Origin: Dermacentor variabilis
Taxonomy: Eukaryota; Arthropoda; Arachnida; Ixodida; Ixodidae
Direction: 5' to 3'
NCBI RefSeq assembly: GCF_050947875.1
Contig: NW_027460335.1
Coordinates: 9,377,928 to 9,441,927, forward strand
DNA: 64,000 nucleotides
Below, piece after piece: positions 22,061 to 33,445 of the stretch. Under the pieces are notes generated by a model that had not been told where the DNA came from, ran no database searches, and saw only the letters and a program-made list of their open reading frames with translations. Positions within the stretch are counted from its first letter, which is position 1. Each line of letters opens with the position of its first letter. A program made the translations under genes and the position numbers.

Positions 22061-24310
22061 TGCTTTGCTGACTCTAGATAAAAGTAATCATCTGCCATCC
22101 TTCTGTTCCCTGCTTGTAAAAGCTCAGGACAACAAACTACCTGCATCGTCTTATATTAGCGTCAATCCGCAGTCACTAAAGGCTTTCCGCTCGTTTATTG
22201 AAAAAGTAAACTGGGAATTGGTGATGACAACTACAGACCGAGATAAAGCATACAATTAATTTTATGAGAGCTTTAAGCATTGCTACAACCTGGCGTTTTC
22301 TCTTATTTACAGTAGGAATCGTAAAAAAACAAAAGTAGAAAACTGTGGGTTAGTGCCCCGCTTTGAGCAGAATCAAGAAGTAAAACTAATTATACCACAC
22401 CTTCGTTGAAAGTGGAGATCTGACTGAGTTTATAAACTATTGAAATAGGCTTCATAGCGGTTTAAAACATGCAAAACTACAGTATTTTGAAAATTTATTT
22501 ACCCGGATTCCAGATAATTCTAGGAACGTCTGGCAAGCTGTAAATGATATAATAGGAAAAAAAAATAATCAGCACATTAAATGTGACGACAGCTGAAGAT
22601 ACTCTTAGTGACGAAGAAGCTGCTGCAGTATTAAATGCTCAATTTATACGTAGTGGTGAATATATACTACCTGTTAAACTAGCAAACACTGCGAACACGG
22701 AAGAAAGACACTTCTGAATTAACGTGTTTTATTGCCTACAACAATGCATGAAGTGGTCAAAATAACCGGAAACCTAGAAAGTGATACTGCTTATGGTATT
22801 GATAAAATCCTCTGGGTTCTAGTGAAACATGTAGCATACATAGTTTATATTCCTATATGTCACACTGCTAACTCAATATTTCAATGTGGTGTATTTTCCT
22901 GGTGCGCTTAAAAAAGCAAGAATATGGCCAATTCATAAAGAGAGGAACAGGTCACACATCCTATACTTTTACCAATCTCAGTGCTTCCTTTGTATTCGAA
23001 AATTTTCGAAACAGTCATAAATATCTGCATTCATGGCTTCATGGCTAAATACAATTTTATTCTAATGCGCAGTACGGTTTTCGGAAAGGAAGATCCTTTG
23101 AGCAGGGACTACTGAATGCTAAAAATACAATCATAGAAAACTTTCAACAAAGGCTGTACACAATCGGGCTATTCATAGATTCAAGGAAAACTTTTGATTC
23201 GGTGAGTCATGAAGTACTTTGAGAGAAGTTACATAATTAAGGAATACGCGGTATCGCACTAAAATTATCACAAAGCTACCTTACAAATAGATACCAATAT
23301 GTTTCAGTCAGTAACGTAAAGTCACCGAAATTAAAAATTTATAATGGTGTACCTCCGGGGTTTATGCTAGGTCTGCTATTGTTTACCGTGTATATTAATG
23401 ATCTTGCTTGAATTCCATTTTGCCAAAGATTAATAATGTACGCCGATGATACTAATGTGTTTTTTGCGGACAAAGCGATAACAGAAATGCAAAGGTCCAT
23501 TAATAATATATATCGGCTATCGAATTCACTACACATCAATGAGCTACAGCTAAACGTTAACAAAACGAAGTACATAATATTTGCACCGATTAACAAAGCG
23601 CGTCATCATAAAATTACAGTTACATTGCTTGGGGCTGAACTTTAACAGGTACATGCTCATAAGTTTCTTGGTGTGTCGTTCAAAGAGGACCTATCATGGA
23701 ATACAGATGTCATCAACCTTGCAGCTTAGTATAGCAAAATTGCAGGTTGTTTCTTTAAAGTATGTGACATTATACCTGTTTGGGTAAAAACTGTCCTTTA
23801 TTATTCATTATTTTACCTTAGGCTTTCCTTCTGTATATTGGTGTGGGTCACTACGTATGCACAGAATTACAAGAAACACGAGAGAGGAGTGCTGAGAGTT
23901 TTCGAAAATTATCGAGGAAGGCCGCAACCCTTGAGCACAGAGCCTTTGTTTATCAAATATGAACTACTAAAGGCCTCCCAAATTTATTATTGTAAGTTAA
24001 TAGAATCTATAAAACCTAATGAACTTTTTGATGTATACGGGTCACAATCGCAAAATCAGTATCCACCACGTTGGAAAGCAGTTCGAGTTGCGCGGACGAG
24101 AACCAATTATGGCAGAAACGTCATTTAAAAATCTCTGCATTGTTGAATCGTTCAGGAACTGCGCAATGCAATATGCTTACAAAGGAATATTTCAAGTTCT
24201 TGTTATTTGGAAATCAAATTGCATATAACTCACTGTTATTACTTCCCGTTCCATATTCAAAGTGTGCTGTGATTACTAGATTGGCAATTACTGTTCCTTG
24301 ATATTTATAT

Positions 24311-26294
24311 TTTATATAAATTCTTCATGCTGTTTGAGAACCTGAAGTCTGTATAATGTTTCTTAGTAATAATTTCGTGCTGGATGTTACATAGACTGTT
24401 TCTAAACTATTTTGCCATTTTCGCATTGAGCGTATGTAATATAGTAACAGCATATCACTTGTCCTAAAACAACAAATACTTTAAATTTTAGTAGTTATTT
24501 ATCATTGTAATGTGCTAGTATACAAGGCTATTTTTTCTCTTATAAAATTTTTAAATGACGATGTTGTATTTATTTTGTACTACGTGTAAGCTACTCGCCG
24601 TTGCCCAAATTTTAACTAAACATGAGCCTCTGTCAAGTCTCGGTGCCTTTTGCTCTTTTCACCGTTTCTGTAAAGATAACGAAGAAAATAAATCTTTGTT
24701 TTATTTCCTATTTTCTTTCCTATATACTGCGATAGCGTTGACGTCAGGCTATTGTTCACAGCGAGGGTTCTAATCTGTTCCGCATTTTAACATCCGCCCC
24801 GCTTTACGGCACCCGAATGGGCTTATGAGAAATCGCTAAGCCATTTTCTGTGGCCGGATGGCGAAAAATCTACTGAAGATTAGTCACATACAGCTTTCAT
24901 TGCAAAAAGTCAGCATAACTGGAGCATCAATTGCGTAGAACCTGAAGAAACGAAACCATGAACTTATGAGGACAACGGAATGGACTGCCGAACATTGTTT
25001 CCACTTCGTCTGGCTCTGAAATTCAATGATATTTGTCAGAAAAGCAGTTGGAGACTGTGCTGCCACTGTGAACTCATATTTAATCGTGCAGGGCCCTAGA
25101 AGATAACTTGCTTTTTTGTTTCGCGAAAGGATGCTTCCTGCACACGAATCTCAAACGTCGCCTTAATTCAAATCGCGCGTTCGGTTGGAAAAACTGAGTC
25201 ATCGTTGAAATTACGTTGGAATTCATTGGAATTACTTTCTCGAACACACAACTTTCCGTATTCTCTTATCATTCCTACTGAAACAAGTTTGACACTAATT
25301 CAGACATGCGTATGCTACCAGTGGTTGTCGTGGTGAACACTTAATTTTTGTCCTAAAGTTATTAGGGTGGGTTTTACCTATGCGTCTGCCACGACCCCTT
25401 TGGCTCTGGCGTCGTCTTCAGCCCACTGGACTGCCCACAGTAGGTTTTCTGGGGCTGAGCTAAGCAGAGCAGCGGATCATACCAATGCGCGCGGAGCCTG
25501 TCTGTCTCCCCGTTGCGACTCGCCAGCCCATTGCATTCCCAGAGCATATACTCAAGAGTTGCTCTTGAGCCTTGTAACTTACATTCGTTTGCCTTCTATA
25601 TATCTAGATACATTATATTCCACATTACTGGATTACAGCATTCCGTGTTTGTAATTGCCGCCAATGGACAGACTGCGACCTATCTAGTTTTTTATGAAGT
25701 AGTAGATAAACTCACCTCTGCTCCCAGTGTGCCCAATTTTTTTCCCACACATAAAAGCAAGCGTAAGGGGTGCCTCTGTCCTAGCGTAGAAACTCTTTTT
25801 AGATTATGTTTACGAAGAAATAACTGCTGTTACAGACGTGCACAAATGTGTCCTGACACTAACTTATTTGTCGGCATGTATTGGCCCAAAACCGGGTGGT
25901 CTACGCAACTGCTGCTTTTTACACACCCGATTTTTTGAAGCGAAAAATGACGTTACTTTTGTTCTTGAAGGCAATCTAGATTTATTTAGCTGGACCAAAG
26001 TAACCAACAAAAATACCTTATCTCACTCACAAGTGCTAACGGGTTTGATAGTATTCCGAAAACTGAAACCTAATTTCAGGGAAATCGTTTACATTAATAA
26101 ATGTATTTATAATAATCAATTTTCTAGCAGTACTTCTCAGCGACGTCATAGATGTAGTTATATTCGATCATGTACTGGTTTTATTCTAATCGAGAATGTA
26201 AAAACAGTCATGCAAGAAAGAAATCCGTGCTTACGAGGATATATACGAACAAAATGTGTGTTGCAGTACTTCAAAGTGTTATATAATAACTAGT
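24311..26294. other. No gene recognised
   Basis: Long plus-strand frames at 25367-25938 and 25838-26293 carry no recognisable motif and lack clear splice borders. The block 25380-25520 has a composition unlike its AT-rich surroundings and may be an unrecognised repeat. Confidence 0.4.
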
Positions 26295-26305
26295 ATACTC
26301 AACAC
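26295..26305. repeat. Target-site duplication of RTE copy 2 (left)
   Basis: ATACTCAACAC, repeated exactly at 29135-29145. Confidence 0.9.
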
Positions 26306-26441
26306 TAGATAGAGTTCTAACGTTAAACAGTGCCATGTTTCTAGTGAGGCGAGTCTAGCAGTGTTATTGGAGGAATTAGAGGGTAGTAAATGAGATATAA
26401 TAGGGCTCAGTGAGGTTAGGAGGACAAAAGAAGCATATACA

Positions 26442-27977
26442 GTGCTAAAAAGCGGGCATGTACTGTGTTACCGGGGCTTAGCAGAGAGACGAGAACTAGG
26501 AGTCGGATTCCTGATTAATAAGGAAATAGCTGGTAACATACAGGAATTCTATAGCATTAACGAGAGGGTGGCAGGTCTTGTTGTGAAACTTAATAAGAGG
26601 TACAAATTGAAGGTGGTACAAGTCTATGCCCCTACATGCAGTCATGATGACCAGGAAGTCGAAAGCTTTTATGAAGACGTGGAATCGGCGATGGATAAAG
26701 TCAAAACAAAATACACTATACTGATGGGCGACTTCAATGCCAGGGTAGGCAAGAAGCAGGCTGGAGACAAGTCAGTGGGGGAATATGGCATAGGCTCTAG
26801 GAATAGCAGAGGAGAATTATTAGTAGAGTTTGCAGAACAGAATAATATGCGGATAATGAACACCTTTTTCCGCAAGCGGGTTAGTCGAAAGTGGACGTGG
26901 AGGAGCCCGAATGGTGAGACTAGAAATGAAATCGACTTCATACTCTGCGCGAACCCTGGCATCATACAAGATGTAGACGTGCACGGCAAGGTATGCTGCA
27001 GTGACCATAGGATGGTAAGAACTCGAATTAGCCTAGACTTGAGGAGGGAACGGAAGAAACTGGTACACAAGAAGCCAATCAATGAGTTAGCGGTAAGAGG
27101 GAAACTAGAGGAATTCCGGATCAAGCTACAGAACAGGTACTCGGCTTTAACTCAGGAAGAGGACCTTAGTGTTGCAGCAATGAACGACAATCTCATGGGC
27201 ATCATTAAGGAGTGCGCAAAAGAAGTCGGTGGTAACGCCGTTATACAGGAAACCAGTAAGCTATTGCAGGAGACGAAAGATCTGATCAAGAAACGCCAAT
27301 GTATGCAAGCCTCTAACCCTACAGCTAGAATAGAACTGGCAGAACTTTCTAAGCTAATCAACAAGCGTAAGACGGCGGACATCAGGAACTATAATATGGA
27401 TAGAATTGAACAGGCTCTCAGGAACGGAGGAAGCCTAAAAGTAGTGAAGAAGAAACTAGGAATAGGCAAGAACCAGATGTGTGCGTTAAGAGACAAAGCC
27501 GGCAATTTCGTTACTAATATGGATGAGATAGTTCAAGTGGCTGAGGAGTTCTATAGAGATTTATACAGTACCAGTGGCACCCACGACGATAGTGGAAGAG
27601 AGAATAGCCTAGAGGAATTCGAAATCCCACAGGTAACGCCAGAAGAAGTAAAGAAAGCCTTAGGAGCTATGCAAAGGGGGAAGGCAGCTGGGGAGGATCA
27701 GGTAACACCAGATTTGTTGAACGATGGCGGTCAGATTGTTCTAGAGAAACTGGCCACCCTGTATACGCAATGCCTCATAACCTCGAGCGTACCGGAATCT
27801 TGGAAGAACGCTAACATAATCCTAATCCATAAGAAAGGGGACGCCAAAGACTTGAAAAATTATAGACCGATCAGCTTACTGTCCGTTGCCTACAAAGTAT
27901 TTACTAAGGTAATCGCAAATAGAATCAGGAACACCTTAGACTTCTGTCAACCAAAGGACCAGGCAGGATTCCGTTAA
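26442..27977 (+). CDS. RTE endonuclease plus RT N-terminus (ends at premature stop)
   Basis: The APE-type endonuclease comes first: VVQVYAPT, MGDFNARVGK (Asp and Asn of the active site kept), RNEIDFILC and the catalytic SDHRMV near residue 190. This is the domain often annotated as 'craniofacial development protein 2-like'. A linker follows, then the start of RT with KNYRPISLLSVAYKVFTKVIANR. The TAA at 27975 ends the frame; the same frame reopens at once and continues in the next entry. The frame is also open upstream of 26442, back to the TGA at 26391. Confidence 0.9.
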   Translation: MLKSGHVLCYRGLAERRELGVGFLINKEIAGNIQEFYSINERVAGLVVKLNKRYKLKVVQVYAPTCSHDDQEVESFYEDVESAMDKVKTKYTILMGDFNARVGKKQAGDKSVGEYGIGSRNSRGELLVEFAEQNNMRIMNTFFRKRVSRKWTWRSPNGETRNEIDFILCANPGIIQDVDVHGKVCCSDHRMVRTRISLDLRRERKKLVHKKPINELAVRGKLEEFRIKLQNRYSALTQEEDLSVAAMNDNLMGIIKECAKEVGGNAVIQETSKLLQETKDLIKKRQCMQASNPTARIELAELSKLINKRKTADIRNYNMDRIEQALRNGGSLKVVKKKLGIGKNQMCALRDKAGNFVTNMDEIVQVAEEFYRDLYSTSGTHDDSGRENSLEEFEIPQVTPEEVKKALGAMQRGKAAGEDQVTPDLLNDGGQIVLEKLATLYTQCLITSSVPESWKNANIILIHKKGDAKDLKNYRPISLLSVAYKVFTKVIANRIRNTLDFCQPKDQAGFR

Positions 27978-28016
27978 GGCTACTCAACAATAGACCATAT
28001 TCACACTGTCAATCAA

Positions 28017-29114
28017 GTGATAGAGAAATGTGCAGAATATAACCAACCCTTATATATAGCTTTCATTGATTACGAGAAAGCGTTTGATTCAGTCGAAACC
28101 TCAGCAGTCATCGAGGCATTACGGAATCAGGGTGTTGATGAGCGATATTTAAAAATACTGGAAGATATCTATAGCGGCTCCACAGCCACCGTAGTCCTCC
28201 ACAAAGAAAGCAACAAAATCCCTATAAAGAAAGGCGTCAGACAGGGAGATACGATATCTCCAATGCTATTCACAGGATGTTTACAGGAGGTATTCAGAGG
28301 CCTGGAGTGGGAAGAATTGGGGATAAAAGTTGATGGAGAATACCTTAGCAACTTGCGATTCGCTGATGATATTGCCTTGCTTAGTAACTCAGGAGACCAA
28401 TTGCAATGCATGCTCACTGACCTGGAGAGGCAAAGCAGAAGGGTGGGTCTGAAAATTAATCTGCAGAAAACTAAAGTATTGTTTAACAGTCTCGGAAGAG
28501 AACAGCAGTTTACGATAGGTAGCGAAGCACTGGAAGTGGTAAGGGAATACATCTACTTAGGGCAGGTAGTAACCATGGATCCGGATCATGAGACTGAAAT
28601 AACCAGAAGAATAAGAATGGACTGGGGTGCGTTTGGCAGGCGTTCTCAAATCATGAACAGCAGGTTGCCACTATCCCTCAAAAGGAAAGTGTATAACAGC
28701 TGTGTGTTACCAGTACTCACATATGGGGCAGAAACCTGGAGGCTTACGAAAAGGGTTCTGCTGAAATTGAGGACGACGCAACGAGCTATGGAAAGAAGAA
28801 TGATGGGTGTAACGTTAAGGGATAAGAAAAGAGCAGATTGGGTGAGGCAACAAACGCGGGTAAACGACATCTTAGTTGAAATCAAGAAAAAGAAATGGGC
28901 ATGGGCAGGTCATGTAATGAGGAGGGAAGATAACCGATGGTCATTAAGGGTTACGGACTGGATTCCAAGGGAAGGGAAGCGTAGCAGGGGGCGGCAGAAA
29001 GTTAGGTGGGCGGATGAAATTAAGACGTTTGCAGGGACAACATGGCCACAATTAGTACATGACCGGGGTAGTTGGAGAAGTATGGGAGAGGCCTTTGCCC
29101 TGCAGTGGGCGTAA
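28017..29114 (+). CDS. RTE RT palm, thumb and C-terminal domain
   Basis: Same frame as the previous entry. It encodes RT motifs FIDYEKAFDSVE, IKKGVRQGDTISPMLF and the catalytic LRFADDIALL near residue 115, then KINLQKTK and EYIYLGQVV. The cysteine-poor C-terminal domain ends the protein (WAGHVMRREDNRWSLRV, SRGRQKVRWADEI). Without the stop at 27975 it would be one protein with the endonuclease that nicks target DNA and copies the RNA in place. Confidence 0.92.
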   Translation: MIEKCAEYNQPLYIAFIDYEKAFDSVETSAVIEALRNQGVDERYLKILEDIYSGSTATVVLHKESNKIPIKKGVRQGDTISPMLFTGCLQEVFRGLEWEELGIKVDGEYLSNLRFADDIALLSNSGDQLQCMLTDLERQSRRVGLKINLQKTKVLFNSLGREQQFTIGSEALEVVREYIYLGQVVTMDPDHETEITRRIRMDWGAFGRRSQIMNSRLPLSLKRKVYNSCVLPVLTYGAETWRLTKRVLLKLRTTQRAMERRMMGVTLRDKKRADWVRQQTRVNDILVEIKKKKWAWAGHVMRREDNRWSLRVTDWIPREGKRSRGRQKVRWADEIKTFAGTTWPQLVHDRGSWRSMGEAFALQWA

Positions 29115-29145
29115 CTAGGCTGATGATGATGATGATACTCAACAC

Positions 29146-29737
29146 GGGATGATAATTTGACATACAAAAAGTTTTTTACTGCATCTGATGCTATTTATAG
29201 GACCATTTTTGTAACAAACTACTAGGCCAAGACATTGCCCTAGGAAACCTTGGGTTAGCGAGAAAGTACGTGAAGAAATTGTTAGGTTGGTACGCATGAT
29301 AATGTTTTTAAAACCAAGGATCGAGAAGTGACAAAACATGCAAAGCATCCTTAAAATAAGCTTGTAGGCATGCACAGAAAAGCTGGAATGAAGTACCTAT
29401 TTTCTTGTAACCCCAAGTGGTCAGACCTTAACAGGAAATACGTTTCTTATGTGCTTCAAGGCACTGAGTGATGAAAAAATATTGAATCAGTAATTCAATA
29501 AGGCCAAATGGTATCAAAATGCAGTTAACGAAACCTATTTATTGACTTTCTAGTTACTCATTTTTGCACTATTACAAAACTGACCCCAACGAAGTGCCTT
29601 TCATAGCACATAGCAAGTTTATGTGACAATTACAATTTAGCAATTTTTCGCACTATTACAAAATTGAATCAAATGAAGTGCGCTCCATACATTAATTTCA
29701 AAACGCACACATTTCATGATAAAGAGGTAGTTTCAAA
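29146..29737. other. No gene recognised
   Basis: AT-rich. Two similar phrases, around 29560-29590 and 29645-29670 (TTTTTGCACTATTACAAAACTGA-like and GAAGTGC), recur again at 30260-30300, hinting at an old dispersed repeat. Confidence 0.4.
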
Positions 29738-29963
29738 AAAGTTATGCGGGCTTTACCTGCCAAAACCACTTTCTGATTATGTGGCACGCCGTAGTGGAGG
29801 ACTCCGGAAATTTCGACCGCCTGGGGTTCCTTAACGTGCGCCTAAACCTAAGTACACGGGCGTTTTCGCCCCCATCGAAATGCGGCCGCCGTGGCCGGGA
29901 TTCAATCCCGCCACCTCGTGCTCAGCAGCCCAACACCATAGCCACTGAGCAACCATGGCGATT
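29738..29963 (-). mobile_element. tRNA-derived tick SINE next to an AT microsatellite
   Basis: Near full-length copy on the minus strand with the complete tRNA-like head (CTCAGTGGCTATGGTG A box near 29935-29950; B box near 29900). A short direct repeat TTTCAAA (29731-29737, 29964-29970) may be the TSD. Its head end abuts the long (AT)n run. Confidence 0.82.
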
Positions 29964-29966
29964 TTT

Positions 29967-30076
<110 letters not shown>

Positions 30077-30769
30077 CAAATTTTAATGACTGTGATTTCG
30101 CTGGCACCAAACTTTTCGCGAATGTTTAGCCTGTTTCTAATATATGTATATTAATGCCATGCATCGGGGCTGGCACCATGTCAAGCTACTAAAATTAGCA
30201 GCTTTTTGTGGATCCTCCCTCCTTCAACAAAGAAAATTGTGATAATTAAAATTTAGCAATTTGTTTCACTATTAGAAAACTGACACAAGTGAAGTGCATT
30301 TCATACATTAATTTGGAAACGCACATATTTCATATGATTTGGAAACACATGATCAAGAGGTAGTTCCCTACAAAAATGAACTTTAATGACTGTGATTTAG
30401 GCGTTATTAAAAGCGTGTATTGAAACCCATAATGTGTCGCAGACCTTGTACCTTATACACTGCCGCTTATTTGTACTCTAATATTGTCAACTGGAGTCTT
30501 CCATCAAGAATACAAATTGCTAAGGTTCTACTCATACTGAAATGTGGAAATTGAAATGTGTCGGAAAGCTAAACAATATTTATTCTACCAGTGCTCTCTA
30601 AAGCTGTTAAGAAGCTAAAAAACGTCAGGCTTTCAGCTACTTTACTAAATAATAAATGTTACACACCTTCAATACTGCTTTCACTAGAACTAGCACTGCT
30701 GTGGCAAAAGAACTGCTCTTGTAAAATTTTTCCAGTCACTTAGTGTTGATGCTGATTGATATAAACCGC

Positions 30770-31560
30770 TTCTTTTCTTAAATCATAATAACATGCTCGA
30801 AAATTTCGAATCTTATGGCATTCATGGCATTGCTTATGACGGCATGTTTTCCTTTTTAAACAATGTAAACGGTTCGCATCATTGGGTGAGTTTTCTTCTG
30901 AACTTAAAACATACAAGCAGGCGTCCTCGAAGGGAATATCCAAGGACATATCCTAACCTGCATGTACGTAAATGATCTGCACGGTTTAACTCTTAATTCG
31001 CACGCGTCGATTATGTGCTACGCTAATGATACTGTACTAGTGATATCTGAAAGAACAAATAGCATAAGTTACGTGATAGACGAAATCTTATCTCTGCTTG
31101 TAGGTTGAGAAAATAAAAAAATATCTTGTTATCGTTATGGACAAAACAAAAAGTGTACTTTAATAACCCAAAACAAAACATATGAGTCGCTGACACTATG
31201 CGCGTACAAAATAGACGTAGTGCAAACTGTCTGACTATTAGGTGCAAATTTTCTGGTAAATTAACTTGCGATTGTGATATAGATTCGTACAAGAAACCTG
31301 AAAGTAGCAGGAATATTTACCAGAAGTAGGCACATGCTTTCTGAACACATAAAGTTACCGTCGTATACTCCCCTGGGTTTACAACACCCTAAAAACGCAT
31401 ACCGTGTGTGGGAAAGGACCCCTCAAACGAACCTGAATAAGTTATTAGTCGTACAAAGAAGTACTACGAGAAGTTGCAAACCTAGGAAGTGGTTCTCACC
31501 GAAACGAAATGTTTCATCGTCATGAAATTATGCAGACTAATAGTTTCTTTGAAGAGCGCC
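30770..31560 (+). pseudogene. LINE RT fragment
   Basis: Plus strand, several frames: a degraded GVPQGSILG-type motif near 30920, VNDLHGLTLNSHASIM, then CYANDTVLV in place of YADDTVLV near 31015-31045. A thumb/C-terminal part follows (YKIDVVQTV, KVAGIFTRSRHML) up to about 31560. The first catalytic Asp of YADD is Asn, and stops are frequent. CR1- or R1-like; not resolved. Confidence 0.65.
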
Positions 31561-32263
31561 TAAGTGAGCATTTTCGCATAAACACAAAGATTCCTTCGTT
31601 GGTGGCTTCGATAATTTCAAAATGAATATTGCTTTGCACGACACTTTTCCGGAGACACGACGCAACCCCCATCTACACCCTTCGACGCTACTGTCTCACA
31701 GTAACTAACATGCCCTGCCACTGCGTTCATAAAGCAAAAAAAAGGAATTCATTCTTCTCATCATTCTAAAAGCACTTGAGGAACTTGTTCCTGTTCATGC
31801 TGCTTCTCAACTGCATCATTGTATATTTTTTTACATCTGTATTTAACAACAAAACAGTGATGCGCTGTTTTATGTAATTTGTTTTTCGGAAATCCTCAGC
31901 GAAACTTTTCGCGAATGTATTGCCTGTTTCTCAATATATGTATTTACTGCCATGCATCGGGGCTGGCACCATGTGAAGCTACTAAAATTAGCAGCTTCTT
32001 GAGAATGCTCCCTCCTTCAACACAAAAAATAAAATAAAAATAAATTGATGTCATGTGATAATTAAAATTTAGCAAAATTCTCTTGCACATTGAGAAAGGT
32101 TCATTTCCCCGAAAAATGTTTTAGCTATTTTTACGTAATTCTAAATGGTCACGCGTTAGCTATGCGTTCTTGCATTTCCGTGTAAATTCTCATTGTTGCT
32201 TAGATGCGCTCTAATCACGGTACCCCCTTTACATGGCAGTGCGTTTTGTTGTCTCATTTTTAG
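31561..32263. other. No gene recognised
   Basis: AT-rich. The block 31900-32060 resembles 30115-30260 (GCCATGCATCGGGGCTGGCACCATG in both, then TACTAAAATTAGCAGCTT), so these are two copies of a dispersed repeat or an old duplication. Confidence 0.5.
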
Positions 32264-32319
32264 TACCTGAGGGACGCGTCACTGAAGAACAGCGAAAAGA
32301 TATGGAGACAGCTCGAAAG
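32264..32319 (+). CDS. Possible small exon, lipocalin-like in one frame
   Basis: A 56-bp block lies between a strong acceptor (GTTGTCTCATTTTTAG, AG at 32262-32263) and a donor GTAAGG at 32320. In frame 1 it reads YLRDASLKNSEKIWRQLE, which resembles the start of mature tick lipocalins, where an '..NTSEKIW..' helix precedes the first beta strand. Frame 3 is also open (PEGRVTEEQRKDMETARK), so the phase is not fixed. Functionally it might belong with the lipocalin-like exon at 46601-46753, which would mean a 14-kb intron full of transposons. Exon status is likely; the family call is weak. Confidence 0.4.
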
Positions 32320-33060
32320 GTAAGGCAGCATTATAGAAAAATTGCATCCAGAACAATGTTTTAGCGCCCTGCCACAGACCTAATAATGTATTTATGGAAA
32401 AGTGCTCAGACGCAGCCAAACTTGAAGGTTATTGAAATTCAAAAATTGTTTTCAAATTAAAGACACCACTTCATAGGTTTATGAGCCAAAATGATACAAG
32501 TGGATTTCGGCCTTGTTGCTAGTGCCCGGCTTCTAGCGATCAGCAGTAATATGCACAAGTTGCTATTATCAGCGATTTCATGCCTCTACGTCTGTTCATT
32601 GTCTGTAAAGTTTATGTGCTAATTAGTAGAAAACATAATGACAGCTTTTCGGTTGTGTTAGTTCAGAGAATTCACATTTATAGCACTTTATTGCTCTCCT
32701 GCAAGAAGACAAGGTCTAAACGAGATAGCACCAAAAGAAAACTGACAATCAGGTCTATTGTTGCAGACTACATTGGGGAGCGAAATTCGCCTTGAACAAT
32801 GTGAGGAGATTAGGTGGTATAGTACAAAAGAGTCCCTAAATGCAATAATGCTAACCTCCAAACTTGTAAGAGTATTTAGAGTTACATTTATTGAATTATT
32901 AATGAAACAATTTGTAGATTGCATATGTGCCCTATCGTTTCGCATGCTGGTCCACTTGGCGTTTTTAAGTATTCATGGCGTATTGTACACTAGAGCAGCG
33001 GCAGATAAAACTGCGATTAGCATTCTTAGGGAACATCATGTACATTTCGGGGGCTAACCC
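32320..33060. other. No gene recognised
   Basis: AT-rich sequence with no recognisable domain or repeat. Confidence 0.45.
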
Positions 33061-33066
33061 TGTTTA

Positions 33067-33445
33067 TGTCTGTCTGTCTGTCTGTCTGTGTGTCTGTGCG
33101 TCCGTCCGTCCACCCGTACGCCCGTTCGTCTGTAATTGGTAGCACGTCGGGCTGCTATGCTGGTGGAATGGGGTTCGTAAGCAATCCTCGGAGCAACTTG
33201 GGTCACTGAGCATGCGGCACTGTGTACCTAACTGTCACTCTTTGACACCGAAATGGGAGACTGGGGATACAGGACTTGGTATGTGCCACCAGTAAGTGCC
33301 GCTCTTCAGTGAATTTCTTTCATGCTGACTTGGAGCAACTGAACTCCTTGAACTCGCTCTGTGTTGCTCTGCAATGAAGCTCAGTGATACCAACTTGGGT
33401 GGCTGCGTATGTGCCGCTCTTCAATGACCGTCCTTAAAGGCAACT
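33067..33445. repeat. (TGTC)n run, tRNA-like piece and degenerate minisatellite
   Basis: A (TGTC)n/(CGTC)n run at 33067-33125 leads into a tRNA-like stretch (33136-33190, GGTAGCACGTCGGGCTGC, then a B-box-like GGGTTCGTAAGCAATCC). After it come three loose copies of a unit with 'aacttgg(gt)..', 'tatgtgccgctcttca' and 'atga' (33190-33435); another 'caacttgggtcac' lies at 33889. Probably a tRNA-derived SINE with a satellite-like 3' body. Confidence 0.5.

Larger units (their letters stand above)
20420..24310 (+). pseudogene. Old CR1-like LINE, split by a DNA element
   Basis: Decayed non-LTR retrotransposon in order: endonuclease pieces (FFETWFTEQD, GGGLAMYVKRCIQYD at 20540-20670; VIYRPPCGSK near 20745), then a linker before RT (SYISVNPQSLKAFRSFIEK near 22155). 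RT follows (FGFRKGRSFEQG near 23085; FIDSRKTFDSVSHEVL; NGVPPGFMLGLLLFTVYINDL near 23345; catalytic MYADDTNVFF at about 23435). The C-terminal domain (LSTEPLFIKYELL near 23935) ends the element. There are many stops and frameshifts. The gap 21021-22060 is a separate DNA-type insertion. Confidence 0.82.
26306..29134 (+). mobile_element. RTE/BovB-type LINE copy 2, nearly intact, 5'-truncated
   Basis: 2829 bp between exact 11-bp TSDs, ending in a (TGA)n run (29120-29134) typical of RTE. One frame runs from about 26330 to 29114, broken only by two stops: TGA at 26391 where copy 1 has TGG, and TAA at 27975 just after AGFR. Truncation at the 5' end is usual for target-primed reverse transcription. 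This is the best RTE reference in the window. Confidence 0.93.

Noticed and set aside
25367..26293. A host gene with frames of 95, 141 and 151 codons
   Set aside because: No recognisable motif, no consistent splice signals, overlapping frames in an AT-rich stretch.
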